Source of the DNA: Lucinisca nassula
Lineage: Eukaryota > Mollusca > Bivalvia > Lucinida > Lucinidae
Reading direction: 5' to 3'
Length of the DNA stretch: 64,000 nucleotides
Assembly (NCBI GenBank): GCA_963580285.1
Contig: OY757017.1
Span: forward strand, 16,198,848 to 16,262,847
Program-made: the position numbers and the translations under genes
Notes under the pieces: model-generated
What the model was told of the DNA's origin: nothing
The model's input: only the letters and a program-made list of their open reading frames with translations
Databases searched by the model: none
Part shown: in pieces, positions 23,371 to 32,987 of the stretch
How the letters are laid out: each line of letters opens with the position of its first letter
How positions within the stretch are numbered: position 1 is the stretch's first letter

Positions 23371-23680
23371 GTTTTGTTTATTTGTATTTAACGGCCCAGT
23401 CAACACTGATTTACGTCATGTCTGGGCCTGTCAGTGTACCTATCCATGCTTTTCCTGAGCAGGCTTATCCGTAAGCGGTTTACCAGTTCAGTACACATTC
23501 TGTCGCCCAAAACTGACCCCTGCCCTTCCTGAATCAGCGGAAGGGAGAGAACGATCATAGAAAAGATTTCATAATCAATCTCCACGAAAGAATGTTGCCG
23601 ACCCCGGTAGGTATCGAACCCGAGTCTTCCTTATCACCAGTCAGACTGCATCCATTGAGCTACCACAGCCAGCCACACTT
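23371..23680 (-). repeat. tRNA-headed SINE, minus-strand copy
   Basis: Read on the minus strand: a tRNA-like head with A box TGGTAGCTCAATGG and B box GGTTCGATACC, then the conserved body (CTCTCCCTTCCGCTGATTCA) and a tail ending TTGACTGGGCCGTTAAAT plus A-rich sequence. It is the same family as 27838. ACTTTG near both ends may be part of a target duplication. Confidence 0.75.
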
Positions 23681-24036
23681 TGTGAGTAGTAGTAGTTATG
23701 TTCTGTTGTTTTTCGTTTCCATGGCCCCATGGACTTACTCCATAATGGCATTGCAAGACGTAAAATTTGCGAAAATGACTGCGGCTGTTATAAGTTCCCC
23801 ATAAGGGAAATAGGTACACCTTAAGGGGTAGGGGCCACTCCTGCAAAAGTAGTTTCTCTTTGGATATGTCTAAGGGGTATACTCTTAAAGGAAAGAATTT
23901 GCTCCTGGGGAGCAAAACTTCCCTTTTACAGTAGACCCCTTTTTCAGTTGGACAGCGCCAACAGAGTAGCAACCATAAGGTCCTTAAAGTTGTATTTCCA
24001 TCACGAAATCATACCTATAGAATTGTGATCCCCTTT
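23681..24036. other. Intergenic, nothing recognised
   Basis: Frames exist on both strands but show no family features. Confidence 0.3.
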
Positions 24037-24116
24037 AATATGTTCTATAAAAGGGTTATCCTTTGGAAGCAAGGAATACACCACAGAACTGAAAAAATGG
24101 TGTGAACATGTTTTCT

Positions 24117-24162
24117 GGGCCAGACTAGCTAGTTTCGGCCAATTAGGCCTCATCAGTGACCC
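24117..24162 (-). ncRNA. Hammerhead ribozyme B1 (type I)
   Basis: Minus strand: stem I GGGUCA pairs with UGGCCC (six pairs, one U-G); core CUGAUGA; stem II GGCC/GGCC with loop UAAUU; core GAAA; stem III ACUA/UAGU; cleavage after the canonical GUC. The predicted cut lies between 24122 and 24123. Every invariant hammerhead nucleotide is present. Confidence 0.92.
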
Positions 24163-24377
24163 TAAGATATTATCAAACTTCCACAATGGAATCAATGATC
24201 CCAAAGGACAAGAAAATATAATCTACACTATGATGTAGGACAAGGAGACGTTTTACCGCCGCCACACATTCCCATACACCAGTTGAAGTGAAGTTAAATA
24301 TGTTCTATAAAGGGGCTATCCTTTGGAAGCAAGGAATACACCACAGAACTGAAAAATATGGAGTGTACATGTTTTCT

Positions 24378-24423
24378 GGGCCAGACTAGCTAGTTTCGGC
24401 CAATTAGGCCTCATCAGTGACCC
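24378..24423 (-). ncRNA. Hammerhead ribozyme B2 (type I)
   Basis: Identical to B1 over the whole catalytic core and all three stems. The predicted cut lies between 24383 and 24384. Confidence 0.92.
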
Positions 24424-24499
24424 TCAGATATTTTCAAAATTCCACAATGGAATCAATGATCCCAAAAGTCAAGAAAATATAATCTTCACTTTCATATAG

Positions 24500-24714
24500 T
24501 AAAGCAAGGGTTTAAAGGGTATACATTAATTTCCGTATTCATGCTCTGAGACACTGGATTGTAGGTACTAGATAGAATTGCCTCGTCGAGGCGTTTCTGT
24601 CGACTCACCGCAATCTATGTTTTGGGCAAAAAAATATTCCAATTTTTCTTTTTAAAATTTCTTTTTCTTTGACCAAAAAATGACAATGTATTTGTATAGG
24701 TGTGTTTCGAAATA
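24500..24714. repeat. Hairpin MITE copy, diverged
   Basis: A central foldback (GATTGTAGG ... CAATCTATG, with GCCTCGTCGAGGC) plus a right end TGTATAGGTGTGTTTCG, like the family at 35024-35289. Confidence 0.55.
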
Positions 24715-25217
24715 AGGTAAAAATGGTAGACTAACTGCCACACCTGCCAGGTGAATACATTTCCCTTAAGATTTTTATTGTTGGAGTTGGAACGCTTGCT
24801 TTTCGGTCTGTTTCGCTTTTCAGACAGGCTGTGTCCTGTAATTGCAGTAAAGTATTGCATCATCGTTAAGGCTGATTGGTTGATCGCGTCACGTGCCCCT
24901 CCATGGAACAGTTACAAACTGGTCATTAGACCCGGTTTGCCCGCCTCATGGCGACCAAACCAATAATAATTGCACCCAAGGATGAATCGACCCGATTTTG
25001 TGATGCGGTAGTAAGCGCAACGTTATCGGTATTAGTAGATTGGTCTCCCTTGGTTTATTTGTAACGCATCACCTTATACATGTTATAAACAGTCGAACTT
25101 CGATGGCTCGAACCGCTTTGGGACCATGAAAATGTTTTCGAGCCACTGAAGGTAACTGCCAAGAGGCATACCGAGATACTTTTGAACATCTGTCGATGTT
25201 ATATAATGAAAATGTTT
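24715..25217. other. Intergenic, nothing recognised
   Basis: No supported feature. Confidence 0.3.
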
Positions 25218-25274
25218 GCTGTGTGTATTCATTAGAATCGCCTCACCGATGCGATTCTAATGAGTACACACAGC
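25218..25274. repeat. Hairpin MITE core
   Basis: A 57 bp near-perfect palindrome: GCTGTGTGTATTCATTAGAA paired to TTCTAATGAGTACACACAGC. Confidence 0.75.
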
Positions 25275-26291
25275 ATATATTTGGAAGATTAAAGACTAAA
25301 ATCTCCTTAATCATCCCTCACCATTTCTTATCTTGAGGATTTCCCTAGGGGCTCAAGTACGAGTTCGACACAGCCATGGTAAACGAGCCATCGTTGTTCG
25401 AGACATCGAAGTTCTACTGTATATCACTAGTCCATTTCAAAATGAAGGGGTGTCTGGTTGTGTTTTCTTCAAAATGTATTTCGAAAATTGAAAATTGCTG
25501 AACTTTTTGCAAACAGAGTAGGTCATGATCAGACGCCGCGTTGTGTGTCGACTGGTCGTCGGTCAATTCCCGTTTCGGGGTTTGCATGACAAAATGGGTT
25601 AATCTGTACACGCAGTCATAAATAGTTCCTGTGTAAAATGTATAATAATTGAAAAGTAAACAGAAGGAAGGTGCTTTCATGAAATCAGTTGACAGAAAAC
25701 ACTCACTATTACATTCAGTTCCACCGACAGTTACATCTTTAGACATGAGGAACTTTTGAAACTGTTTTGAATAGGGAGCAATATTTTCTCGCGGATAACT
25801 CTTGTCAAGAGTGGTTGCTGTGATTAGGCCATCTGCAGCAAGGTCAAATTTTAGTCTAATGATAAATCTTGGTCGATTGTCGATTACAATCGACCAAAAA
25901 TGGGGTTCAAGGGGTTCAAAATTATATCGGTATGTTTACGTGATGTGTTGATCTCGTAGCTTTTTGATTGTTGCTTCTCGCCCTATAGGGCTTGATTCAG
26001 GGCTTCCCAGATTTTTGGACGAATCTTTAAACCGCGGTCCCGTCTTCGTATGACCATAGTTGTTGGTAGGATGTAAAACTCCAAACAAACGCACACTTTT
26101 TGATTGTCCCTCATATTCATCATCCCATTTTAGACGGAGACCTCTAAACTGTGGCAATGATAAACAGTACAGGGACCAGATCAGACGCCGCGTCTGATAA
26201 GGGTCCTTAACAAACCGTTGAGTCAATTTTATAAATATATTTCTGATCATATCTCAAGTTCGGTTTGGATTCTTGTAAGATATAATTGAGC
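25275..26291. other. Intergenic with a MITE end
   Basis: Minus-strand frames of 104-110 codons (25414-25746, 25936-26250) show no recognisable domain and are not called. Positions 25885-25945 match the right end of the hairpin MITE family (ATTATATCGGTATGTTTACG). Confidence 0.35.
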
Positions 26292-26519
26292 CGGGGCACA
26301 CCATTTCCTACAATTTACATGTGCGCCCAGCGAAAAATCAGACCAGCCTTCACAGTCATATAGTCTGACCAGAGAGTTCTCTTGCTGCACGAAGGAGCAT
26401 TGGGCCCTTAGCTATCCTTAGAGCGCACAAGGAAAACTCGGATCAGACTGCGCGGAAGCGCAGGCTGATCTGAGTCTTCGCTGGGCGCACATGTAAATTG
26501 TAGGAAATGATGTGCCCCG
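26292..26519. mobile_element. 228 bp MITE with ~45 bp inverted ends
   Basis: The ends begin CGGGGCACA and share GTGCGCCCAGCGAA; left 26292-26336, right 26476-26519. The inner part includes a palindrome around GCGCGGAAGCGC (26449-26460). Related palindromic sequence occurs at 33440-33475. No clear target duplication. Confidence 0.7.
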
Positions 26520-27410
26520 ACACATACAGTGTCAACAACAAAATGGGTAATTTGAATTAAAAAGTAAATACACTCAGTCCAACAGTACAGATAGTTATCA
26601 AGGTTAATTCAAGAGGTCATCTCAATATTGTAAGTAAACATGTAACATATTTTATAATTCGGTAATCAACAAGTGGATTAAATATGCAAATTAGTTAGAT
26701 ACGCACCGTAACGTTACAGGTCGGACATCCCTTTAACGGCGGCGCGTTTATTTATAGCTGGTTCAATTTGACATGAGATGACCTTTATGCAAAGAATAAA
26801 TCAGTCATTGTTATGGCCTAACGGGTCGGCTTTCGTAAACTTCTCGTGAATTTTCGGCATCTCGTCAATGGCGACTAATTTACTGACTTTTATGTATTGA
26901 ATAACAATATTGACGTCTTCGGAAAATGGCGAAGATAATAATATGTAATCAGTCGGGTGTGGAATTATGATAATAGATGTCACCAGTCTCATGTCAAATT
27001 GTTCGGACTATACTAATGGCGGAATGTTGATATTTTTGTAAAAGAAAATCTAGACTAAAATGCGTTTTTTAATGTCATTTGATAAAATGAGTCTTGCATT
27101 ATTAAATGTTTCAAAGAGATAAAATGCTCAGCGAAGCCTCGCATTTTACACCTTTTCCTCAATTCGCTTAATAGATTCAATAATACATTCTCCACCATAT
27201 TTATTTCTCGTAATTGTATCAGTTTCACTATATACAGTAAAAAAATCGACAACTCGAACATAGATAGATGGTTTACCATGGGTACTAAGAACTCATTCCG
27301 GAATCCTTGAGCGAATATTTTAGGGTAGTGTTCCTTATTTGATGTATAAAAGTTATTTTGTGCGTACTCATTAGAAACGCCTCGACGAGGCGATTCTTAT
27401 GGATAAGTTA
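26520..27410. other. Intergenic, nothing coding recognised
   Basis: AT-rich. One degraded hairpin half lies at 27360-27400 next to the intact one at 27411. No gene supported. Confidence 0.3.
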
Positions 27411-27459
27411 TGTTTTGTGTACTCATTAGAATCGTCTCTTCTAATGAGTACACACAACA
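27411..27459. repeat. Hairpin MITE core
   Basis: A short foldback with arms TGTGTACTCATTAGA and TCTAATGAGTACACA. Confidence 0.7.
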
Positions 27460-27507
27460 TTACTTTATTTTATAGAAGATCATAAAATATTAAACTGATC
27501 TTTACGG

Positions 27508-27800
27508 CCCCCGTCCATCGGGGCTTGAAGAAAACGATGGGCTGCATGATGCTTCCACGCAGAGCTGAAATCCGACCGCACCCGAGCACTGGTAAACCGC
27601 TTAGAGGATCAAAGTCTGTCCAGGCAAAGCGGTGCAAGTCGGAACTCCTCCATGCTTATAAACCCTATTGGTTTCATTGGGCGGCAGGGCTTGAGGTGTC
27701 ATTTCATCTCATTGTAGGGTAAAAGCCACACAAAATTGGAAGCAACGTCTCTAAAATACCATCCACAGTGTTGACGGGGACGTTAAACCTCAAATCAAAC
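27508..27800 (+). repeat. Headless SINE-like repeat, full copy
   Basis: One of the best-preserved copies: start CCCCGTCCATCGGGGCTTGA (itself a small hairpin), box GATGCTTCCACGCAGAGCTG, tail GTTGACGGGGACGTTAAACC plus CAAATCAAA. It sits directly upstream of a tRNA-headed SINE. Confidence 0.75.
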
Positions 27801-27837
27801 ACATCAATATCTCCATTATTCAACATGGCCGGCCTCG

Positions 27838-28112
27838 GTAGCTCAGTCGGATCCGCGTCTGACTGGTGATCAGGAGGACGCGGGTTCGAAACCTGCCGCA
27901 ACGTGGAGATTGATCATGAGATCTTGTCTACGGTCATTCTCTCCCTTCCGCTGATTCAAGAAGGACAGTTGTCAGGTTTAGGCGGAAGAATGTGCACTGT
28001 ACTGGTATACCACTTACGTATAAGTCTGCCCAGGAAAAGTGTGGATTGGTAACTGACCGACTCAAAAATGACCTAATATAGTGTTGACTTGGCCGTTAAA
28101 CTCCAATACAAA
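27838..28112 (+). repeat. tRNA-headed SINE, full-length copy
   Basis: A tRNA-like head (about 27840-27900) with A box TAGCTCAGTCGG and B box GGTTCGAAACC, RNA polymerase III promoter elements. Then comes a conserved body (TCATTCTCTCCCTTCCGCTG) and the tail GTTGACTTGGCCGTTAAACT followed by an A-rich end. The head is not a functional tRNA gene: it merges into the body with no acceptor stem or CCA-side closure. Named molluscan SINE families exist, but I cannot assign one from sequence alone. Confidence 0.8.
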
Positions 28113-30575
28113 CAAGAGGCCCATGGGCCACAATGCTCACCAGAGCTCAGGGAGGCACTGCCCACTGGCAGCAATGTATTTTAATTAACCATGGAAGCCC
28201 TGCAAACAAGGATGCTACAGATAAAATTTCGACCCAATCAGACTAGTGGCTTCAGAGGTCTGATGTCGCTGGAAGACAACAGATGACAATTGACAATATC
28301 CCATCTGTGGCAACAAATAGGCCAAAAAGAACATTATTTAAGGAACATGTCTATGAAAGTTTGACAAAATATTTTCAGGGGCATTAATGCCATTTTTCAA
28401 TTTTCCCCATTATAAGTCAATGGAAACTCTTAACTTGCCATAGCAAATAAACCAAAGAGCCAAATTTCATAAACCAGAGCGCAGGTGGGCACTGCCCATT
28501 GGAGAACTGATTGGTGTCACTAATTGGGTCTTATAAAAAGTAACAGAGACATATATGGTTTAGCGGTGGGGATATGTATGGTTCCTGAGACGTAAGGCCT
28601 TTTAAGCAATGGAGGGATTCGGGCATGGCAGATCCCAGAAAAGCCCAAGATTGTTGTCACTGAATATGTCTTATCATAAAGATCAAGGATATATATGGTT
28701 AAATGGTGGGGATCTGAACGGTTTCTGAGATATGAGGCCCTTTTTTGAAGTGGAAGGGAGAGAAATGGCCCCTGCGGACCCCTCAAGACAGGGTTGACTG
28801 AATAACAATTAAACAAGAATACATATGATTATAGGATGGGGATTGGAATGGTTTCTGAGATATATGGCCTATTATTAAGTGGAGTATTATTATCAGGAAC
28901 AAGAATATATATGGTTTAGGGTTGGGGATCTGATCGGTTTCTGAGATATATGGATTTTATTTAAGTAAAGGGTAGGGGCATGGCCCGTGCCACCCCGGGG
29001 GACCCCCATGCTGGTGTCACTGTTTGCGTCTTATAATAAGGAACAAGGATATATACGGTTTAGGGATGGGCTCTGAACAGTTTCTCAGATATATGGTCTT
29101 TTGTGAAGTCGAGGGGTGGTGTGTGGCCCGGGCGCACCCTGGGTGACCCCTAGGTTGGTGTATTATCATAAGGAAAAAGAATATATATGGTTTTTGGGTG
29201 GGGATCTGTAAGGGTTCTGGAATATTTAGCCCATTATGAAGTGGAGGGGGGTGGGCATGGCCCCCGCACATCCCGGAGGACCCCAAGTTGGTGTCACTGA
29301 ATGCGACTTATCATAAGGAACGAGAATATATATGGTTTACGGGTGAGGATCAGTCAGGTTACTGAAATAATGGGCCTTTAATGAAGTGGAGGGGATGGGG
29401 CATGGTCTCGGCACTTCCCGGGGGACCCCTAGGTTGGTGTCACTGAGTCCATCTTATCATAAGGTACAAGAGCATATATGGTTTAGGGGTGGGGATCTCA
29501 ATGGTTTCCGAGATAAATGGCATTTTATGAAGTGGAGGGGTTGGGACATGTCCCCGGCACATCCCGGGGGACCCCCAGGTTGGTGTCACATAATGCATCT
29601 TAGCATAAGGAACAAGAATATATATAGTTTAGGGGTGGGGATCTGAACGCTTTCTGAGATAAATGGCATTTTATGAAATAGAGGGGGCAGGGCATGTCCC
29701 CGGCACATCCCGGGGGACCCCCAGGTTGGTGTCACTTAATGCATCTTATCATAAGGAACAAGAATATATATGGTTAAGGGGTTGGGATCTGTAAGGTTTC
29801 TGAGATATAAAGCATTTTATGAAGTGGAGGGGGGGCGGGGCATGGCACCGGCACAACCTAGAGGACCCCCAGGTTGACATTAAAGCATATGGCTGAGAGA
29901 AGTTTACTCAAGGAACATGTCTATGTAAGTTTTGTCAAAATATCTGCAGTAAATGCCGTTTTTCAGTTTTCCCCATTATAAGTCAATGGAAACTCTAAGT
30001 TGCCATAGCAACAAAACTAAAAGGCCAAATTTCATATAAAACATAAAACCTGTAAAGGCAAATATGGTGAATATTTTCATCAAGTCTCAGCCTCCTAGAG
30101 CATATGGTTTCTGAGGAGATGATTTTTTAAGTATTTTTTTTGTTCTATTTTTTTTTTTTTTTTTTTTTGCATTTTGGTTTCCATGGAAACCAATAAAAAT
30201 GAGCAGAAGGCCTAAAATCATACGGCAGATAGTAGATTGCCTATGGAACATTTCTATGAAAGTTTTGTCAATATAACTGCAGAGGCTTGGCAGCAAATGC
30301 CATTTTTCAATTTTCCCCATTATAAGTCTATGGAAACTACAAGTTGCCATAGAAACCAAACTAATAAGGCGATTTTCATAAAAAAAACCCACAAACTTTC
30401 AATCCCCCAGCCCAAGGATGCAACAGATAAAATTTGGGCCCAATCGGTCCAGTGGCTTTTGAGGAGATGTCGTTTGAATGTGTTGACGGACGCAGACGCA
30501 GACGACGCAGACGACGGACAACTGCCTATCCTATAAGCTCCCCCGGAGCCTTCGGCTCTGGTGTGCTAATAACAA
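28113..30575 (+). mobile_element. 2.4 kb dispersed repeat with internal tandem array
   Basis: Begins AAGAGGCCCATGGGCCACAA, a start shared by many mollusc dispersed repeats (a diverged one starts at 60931), and ends with a hairpin around CCCCCGGAGCCTTCGGCTCT (also at 18545 and, loosely, 50915). GGACGCAGACGCAGACGACG precedes the end. Segments at 28370-28440, 29920-30010 and 30240-30350 are diverged repeats of each other (TTTTCCCCATTATAAGTC). Nothing coding; it is a non-autonomous element of unknown class. Confidence 0.6.
28510..29880 (+). repeat. Ten tandem ~140 bp units inside the dispersed repeat
   Basis: The marker ATATATATGGTTTAGGGGTG recurs near 28551, 28688, 28820, 28910, 29050, 29181, 29325, 29470, 29619 and 29763, with spacing 131-149 bp except for one 90 bp gap. 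Confidence 0.85.
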
Positions 30576-30666
30576 TTAAGCTACATGGTCTGAAATAATG
30601 GTTAAACCTTAATAGTTTGAACTACCCCTGTTTCGACCAAAGGTGATCGAATTTCGAGTCTTTGTT

Positions 30667-30950
30667 TGTTTTATTTGAGGTTTTATGTCCCCGCCAACAC
30701 TATTTAGGTCATTTTAGGGACCTTGCTTCTAATTTTGTGGGACTTTTACCCGACATTGAGATGAAATGACAACTCAGTCTCTGCCGTCCAAACAAACCAA
30801 AAGGGTTAATATCTAGGGACGGTCCGACACTCACCACTTTGCCGGGGCAGGCTTAGACCTCTTAGCGCCGGGATGTGCGGCCGGTTTCAGCTATGCGTGG
30901 AAGCATCGTGCAGACCAATCTATTTCTTCAAGCCCCGATCGGTGGGGGCG
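30667..30950 (-). repeat. Headless SINE-like repeat copy
   Basis: Minus-strand copy, near full length, with the tail-side block at 30667-30760. Confidence 0.7.
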
Positions 30951-31011
30951 ACGAATTTCGCAAAAGAACTGCCATCGCTGGTGAGTGGTGATTGGGAAAA
31001 TGGGCCATAAC

Positions 31012-31034
31012 GGGGGGGGGGGGGGGGGGGGGGG
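31012..31034. repeat. Poly-G run of 23
   Basis: An uninterrupted homopolymer of 23 G, prone to length error in sequencing. Confidence 0.9.
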
Positions 31035-31412
31035 TTAAACTTTGACGTCAGAGTGCTGTGTAAAAGAAAGCTTGTTGTAATACATTGACTCGGCGTATAT
31101 GCTTAGTTATTGGCAGTGTAGACACAGATCAGATGCCATAGAATGTGACGTTTGACCACGGACTACATTTTTTTGTCAAAAGTTTCAGGATTTTTAGGGT
31201 TAAACGAAGCAGTCGAACGTCATTTTCAGCCACCATTTTCCCAGCCTACACTCAGCGAAAATCGACTCAGTAGTAGTGAAAGTGCTTTGATTCATAATAC
31301 TGACCAAAACTTCTAACTGGCCTCATTACGGAGGTTCTAACGAGCAACAGACAGGAAGCGTATTTTATGATAATTGAAGATACATGTAGTTTTCCTTATT
31401 CCTCCAAATAAA

Positions 31413-31470
31413 CCTATGTTGTGGGTATTCATTAGAACGAAGTGGTTCTAACGAATACCCACAGCATAGG
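31413..31470. repeat. Hairpin MITE core, near-perfect palindrome
   Basis: 58 bp: CCTATGTTGTGGGTATTCAT pairs with the end GAATACCCACAGCATAGG across a loop of about 5 bases. It lies about 230 bp upstream of the sulfotransferase-like coding sequence. Confidence 0.85.
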
Positions 31471-31640
31471 TAAGAAACTCGTATCCTTCAGTTATCACAG
31501 AATACAAACCTTATCTATTTCTTTGAACCTATGTTTAGAGTATAAATTAGCAAAATATAATACATTTTCATCAGAAAAGTAACTTTTGTGGAAAAACGAA
31601 AGAATGCTCTATGTCACACGTGAGTGTTATCTTAATTTAT

Positions 31641-31652
31641 TTATTTTTCTAG
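31641..31652 (+). promoter_or_regulatory. Likely 3' splice acceptor before the sulfotransferase exon
   Basis: TTATTTTTCTAG: a pyrimidine-rich tract ending in AG, 45 bases upstream of the ATG. The same TAG is the in-frame stop bounding the open frame. It implies an upstream, probably non-coding exon not identified here. Confidence 0.5.
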
Positions 31653-31697
31653 ATATCTTCAACCAGTCAAGCGCAGCTTTTGTGGCCATTCTTGGAT

Positions 31698-32987
31698 ATG
31701 GGTCGTACATGGGAATCCGTGCTGGCATTCTTTACACTTGTTTTGACTTCTTCAGTTTATGTATTGTATGTTTTCCTCCAAAAACTAGTGACTGTCATTA
31801 ATAGTGGAATTAATATTTTTATATACGGTAAAACCCACTCGTATGGGAAGACAGCACAATATGGTCGAGTATTATGGAAACGAAAGATTTCCATGTTTCA
31901 AACGTCCTCTTCAATGGATTTCCTTTGCCTTTATTTGTCTCGTGTAGAATCAGACTATGTGCTTCGACCCAATGTGTCTCTTTACTGTGTTTCAAAACAT
32001 GAAGCAATCTTCGTTGAAACCCCAGAAAACCTCAATATTTACAAGTCAGATGAAAATCCTTTTTTGTACCTGGCGCAGTACAATCGAAGCACCAGTATCA
32101 TAAAAATGGCTATGGAAACATTTCACTCAATATCTGAAATGATTGGCGATCCGTTAGTCCCGGTAATCTGGCTGTCCAACACTGGGCGATGTGGCTCAAC
32201 CATGTTAAGTCAGATCTTCGAAGCAGTTCCTGGAACATTAGTTCTGTCTGAACCTGATGCACCTCTGAAAGTGTGTGACTTGCAGTCTTTGAATGAAGTT
32301 TCTAAGAGGGAATTTGACGACATCCTGCGTTCTACAGTTCGAAGCTTGTGCAAACCTCGTGCCAACACGGAAAGAATATTCGTGAAAACGCGTTCAGTCT
32401 GTGCCTCATTGATGACGTCATTGTCTGATTTATTTCCAAAACATGTCATACAAATGTTCATGTATAGGAACTGTTATGATTCCGTAGCTTCTTGGGGTCC
32501 GTCTATGGGCGTAACACCGTATGGTATACTAGTCCGAGCATGCGCAGACAACGAACTACTTTCTTCTGTGATGCCGTTCTTCCGGAAGCAGTTCCGATTT
32601 GAAATACAGTGCAAACTAAATGATTCACCCGATATTCCACTCACCAACACATACGAACAGATAATCCATATGTGGGCTAATTTCATGATTTTGGCACGTG
32701 ACGCGATGTCACGTGACAAATATATTTTGGCCGTTAAATATGAGGACATAGTATCTAACCCACAAGGAGTCATAAAAACAATATTTATTCGCCTGGGGAT
32801 AGACCTGACATACATGCAGAGAGCTACACAGTCACTTGAAAGGGATTCTCAAAGAGGTTCGGCAATCAGCGGCAGACGACTTAAAAATGACCCTCGTCGC
32901 CATATTTCTGATGAAAACAGAAAAATAGCAGACGCCATACTATCAAGTTATAATTTACCACGTATGGGTGAAAAGTTCGCACTGTGA
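31698..32987 (+). CDS. Sulfotransferase-like type II membrane protein
   Basis: Predicted to move a sulfuryl group from PAPS to an acceptor, probably a glycan or lipid in the Golgi; substrate unknown. The 429 residues start at the first in-frame ATG. A short N-terminus precedes one hydrophobic segment (about residues 6-34), a signal anchor giving type II topology. The P-loop-like 5'-phosphosulfate motif TGRCGST is at about 162-168. The 3'-phosphate-binding motif YRNCYDSVASW is at about 256-266, with the expected Arg and Ser. The catalytic part is uninterrupted. A polypyrimidine tract with AG at 31651-31652 suggests a spliced 5' leader exon; the frame is open from that acceptor, so a few more N-terminal residues are possible. 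Fold call solid, substrate not. Confidence 0.8.
   Translation: MGRTWESVLAFFTLVLTSSVYVLYVFLQKLVTVINSGINIFIYGKTHSYGKTAQYGRVLWKRKISMFQTSSSMDFLCLYLSRVESDYVLRPNVSLYCVSKHEAIFVETPENLNIYKSDENPFLYLAQYNRSTSIIKMAMETFHSISEMIGDPLVPVIWLSNTGRCGSTMLSQIFEAVPGTLVLSEPDAPLKVCDLQSLNEVSKREFDDILRSTVRSLCKPRANTERIFVKTRSVCASLMTSLSDLFPKHVIQMFMYRNCYDSVASWGPSMGVTPYGILVRACADNELLSSVMPFFRKQFRFEIQCKLNDSPDIPLTNTYEQIIHMWANFMILARDAMSRDKYILAVKYEDIVSNPQGVIKTIFIRLGIDLTYMQRATQSLERDSQRGSAISGRRLKNDPRRHISDENRKIADAILSSYNLPRMGEKFAL

Larger units (their letters stand above)
24037..24490 (-). mobile_element. Retrozyme-like dimer B (261 bp unit)
   Basis: A roughly 190 bp segment beginning AATATGTTCTATAAA at 24037 recurs at 24297. Each copy contains a perfect hammerhead ribozyme on the minus strand, with cut sites 261 nt apart. 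The segment between shares the GGAGACGTTTTACCGCCGCC block with dimer A. Same family as dimer A but a different, shorter subfamily. Confidence 0.85.

Noticed and set aside
25414..26250. Minus-strand frames of 104-110 codons as genes
   Set aside because: No recognisable domain, no clear splice context, and overlap with MITE ends.
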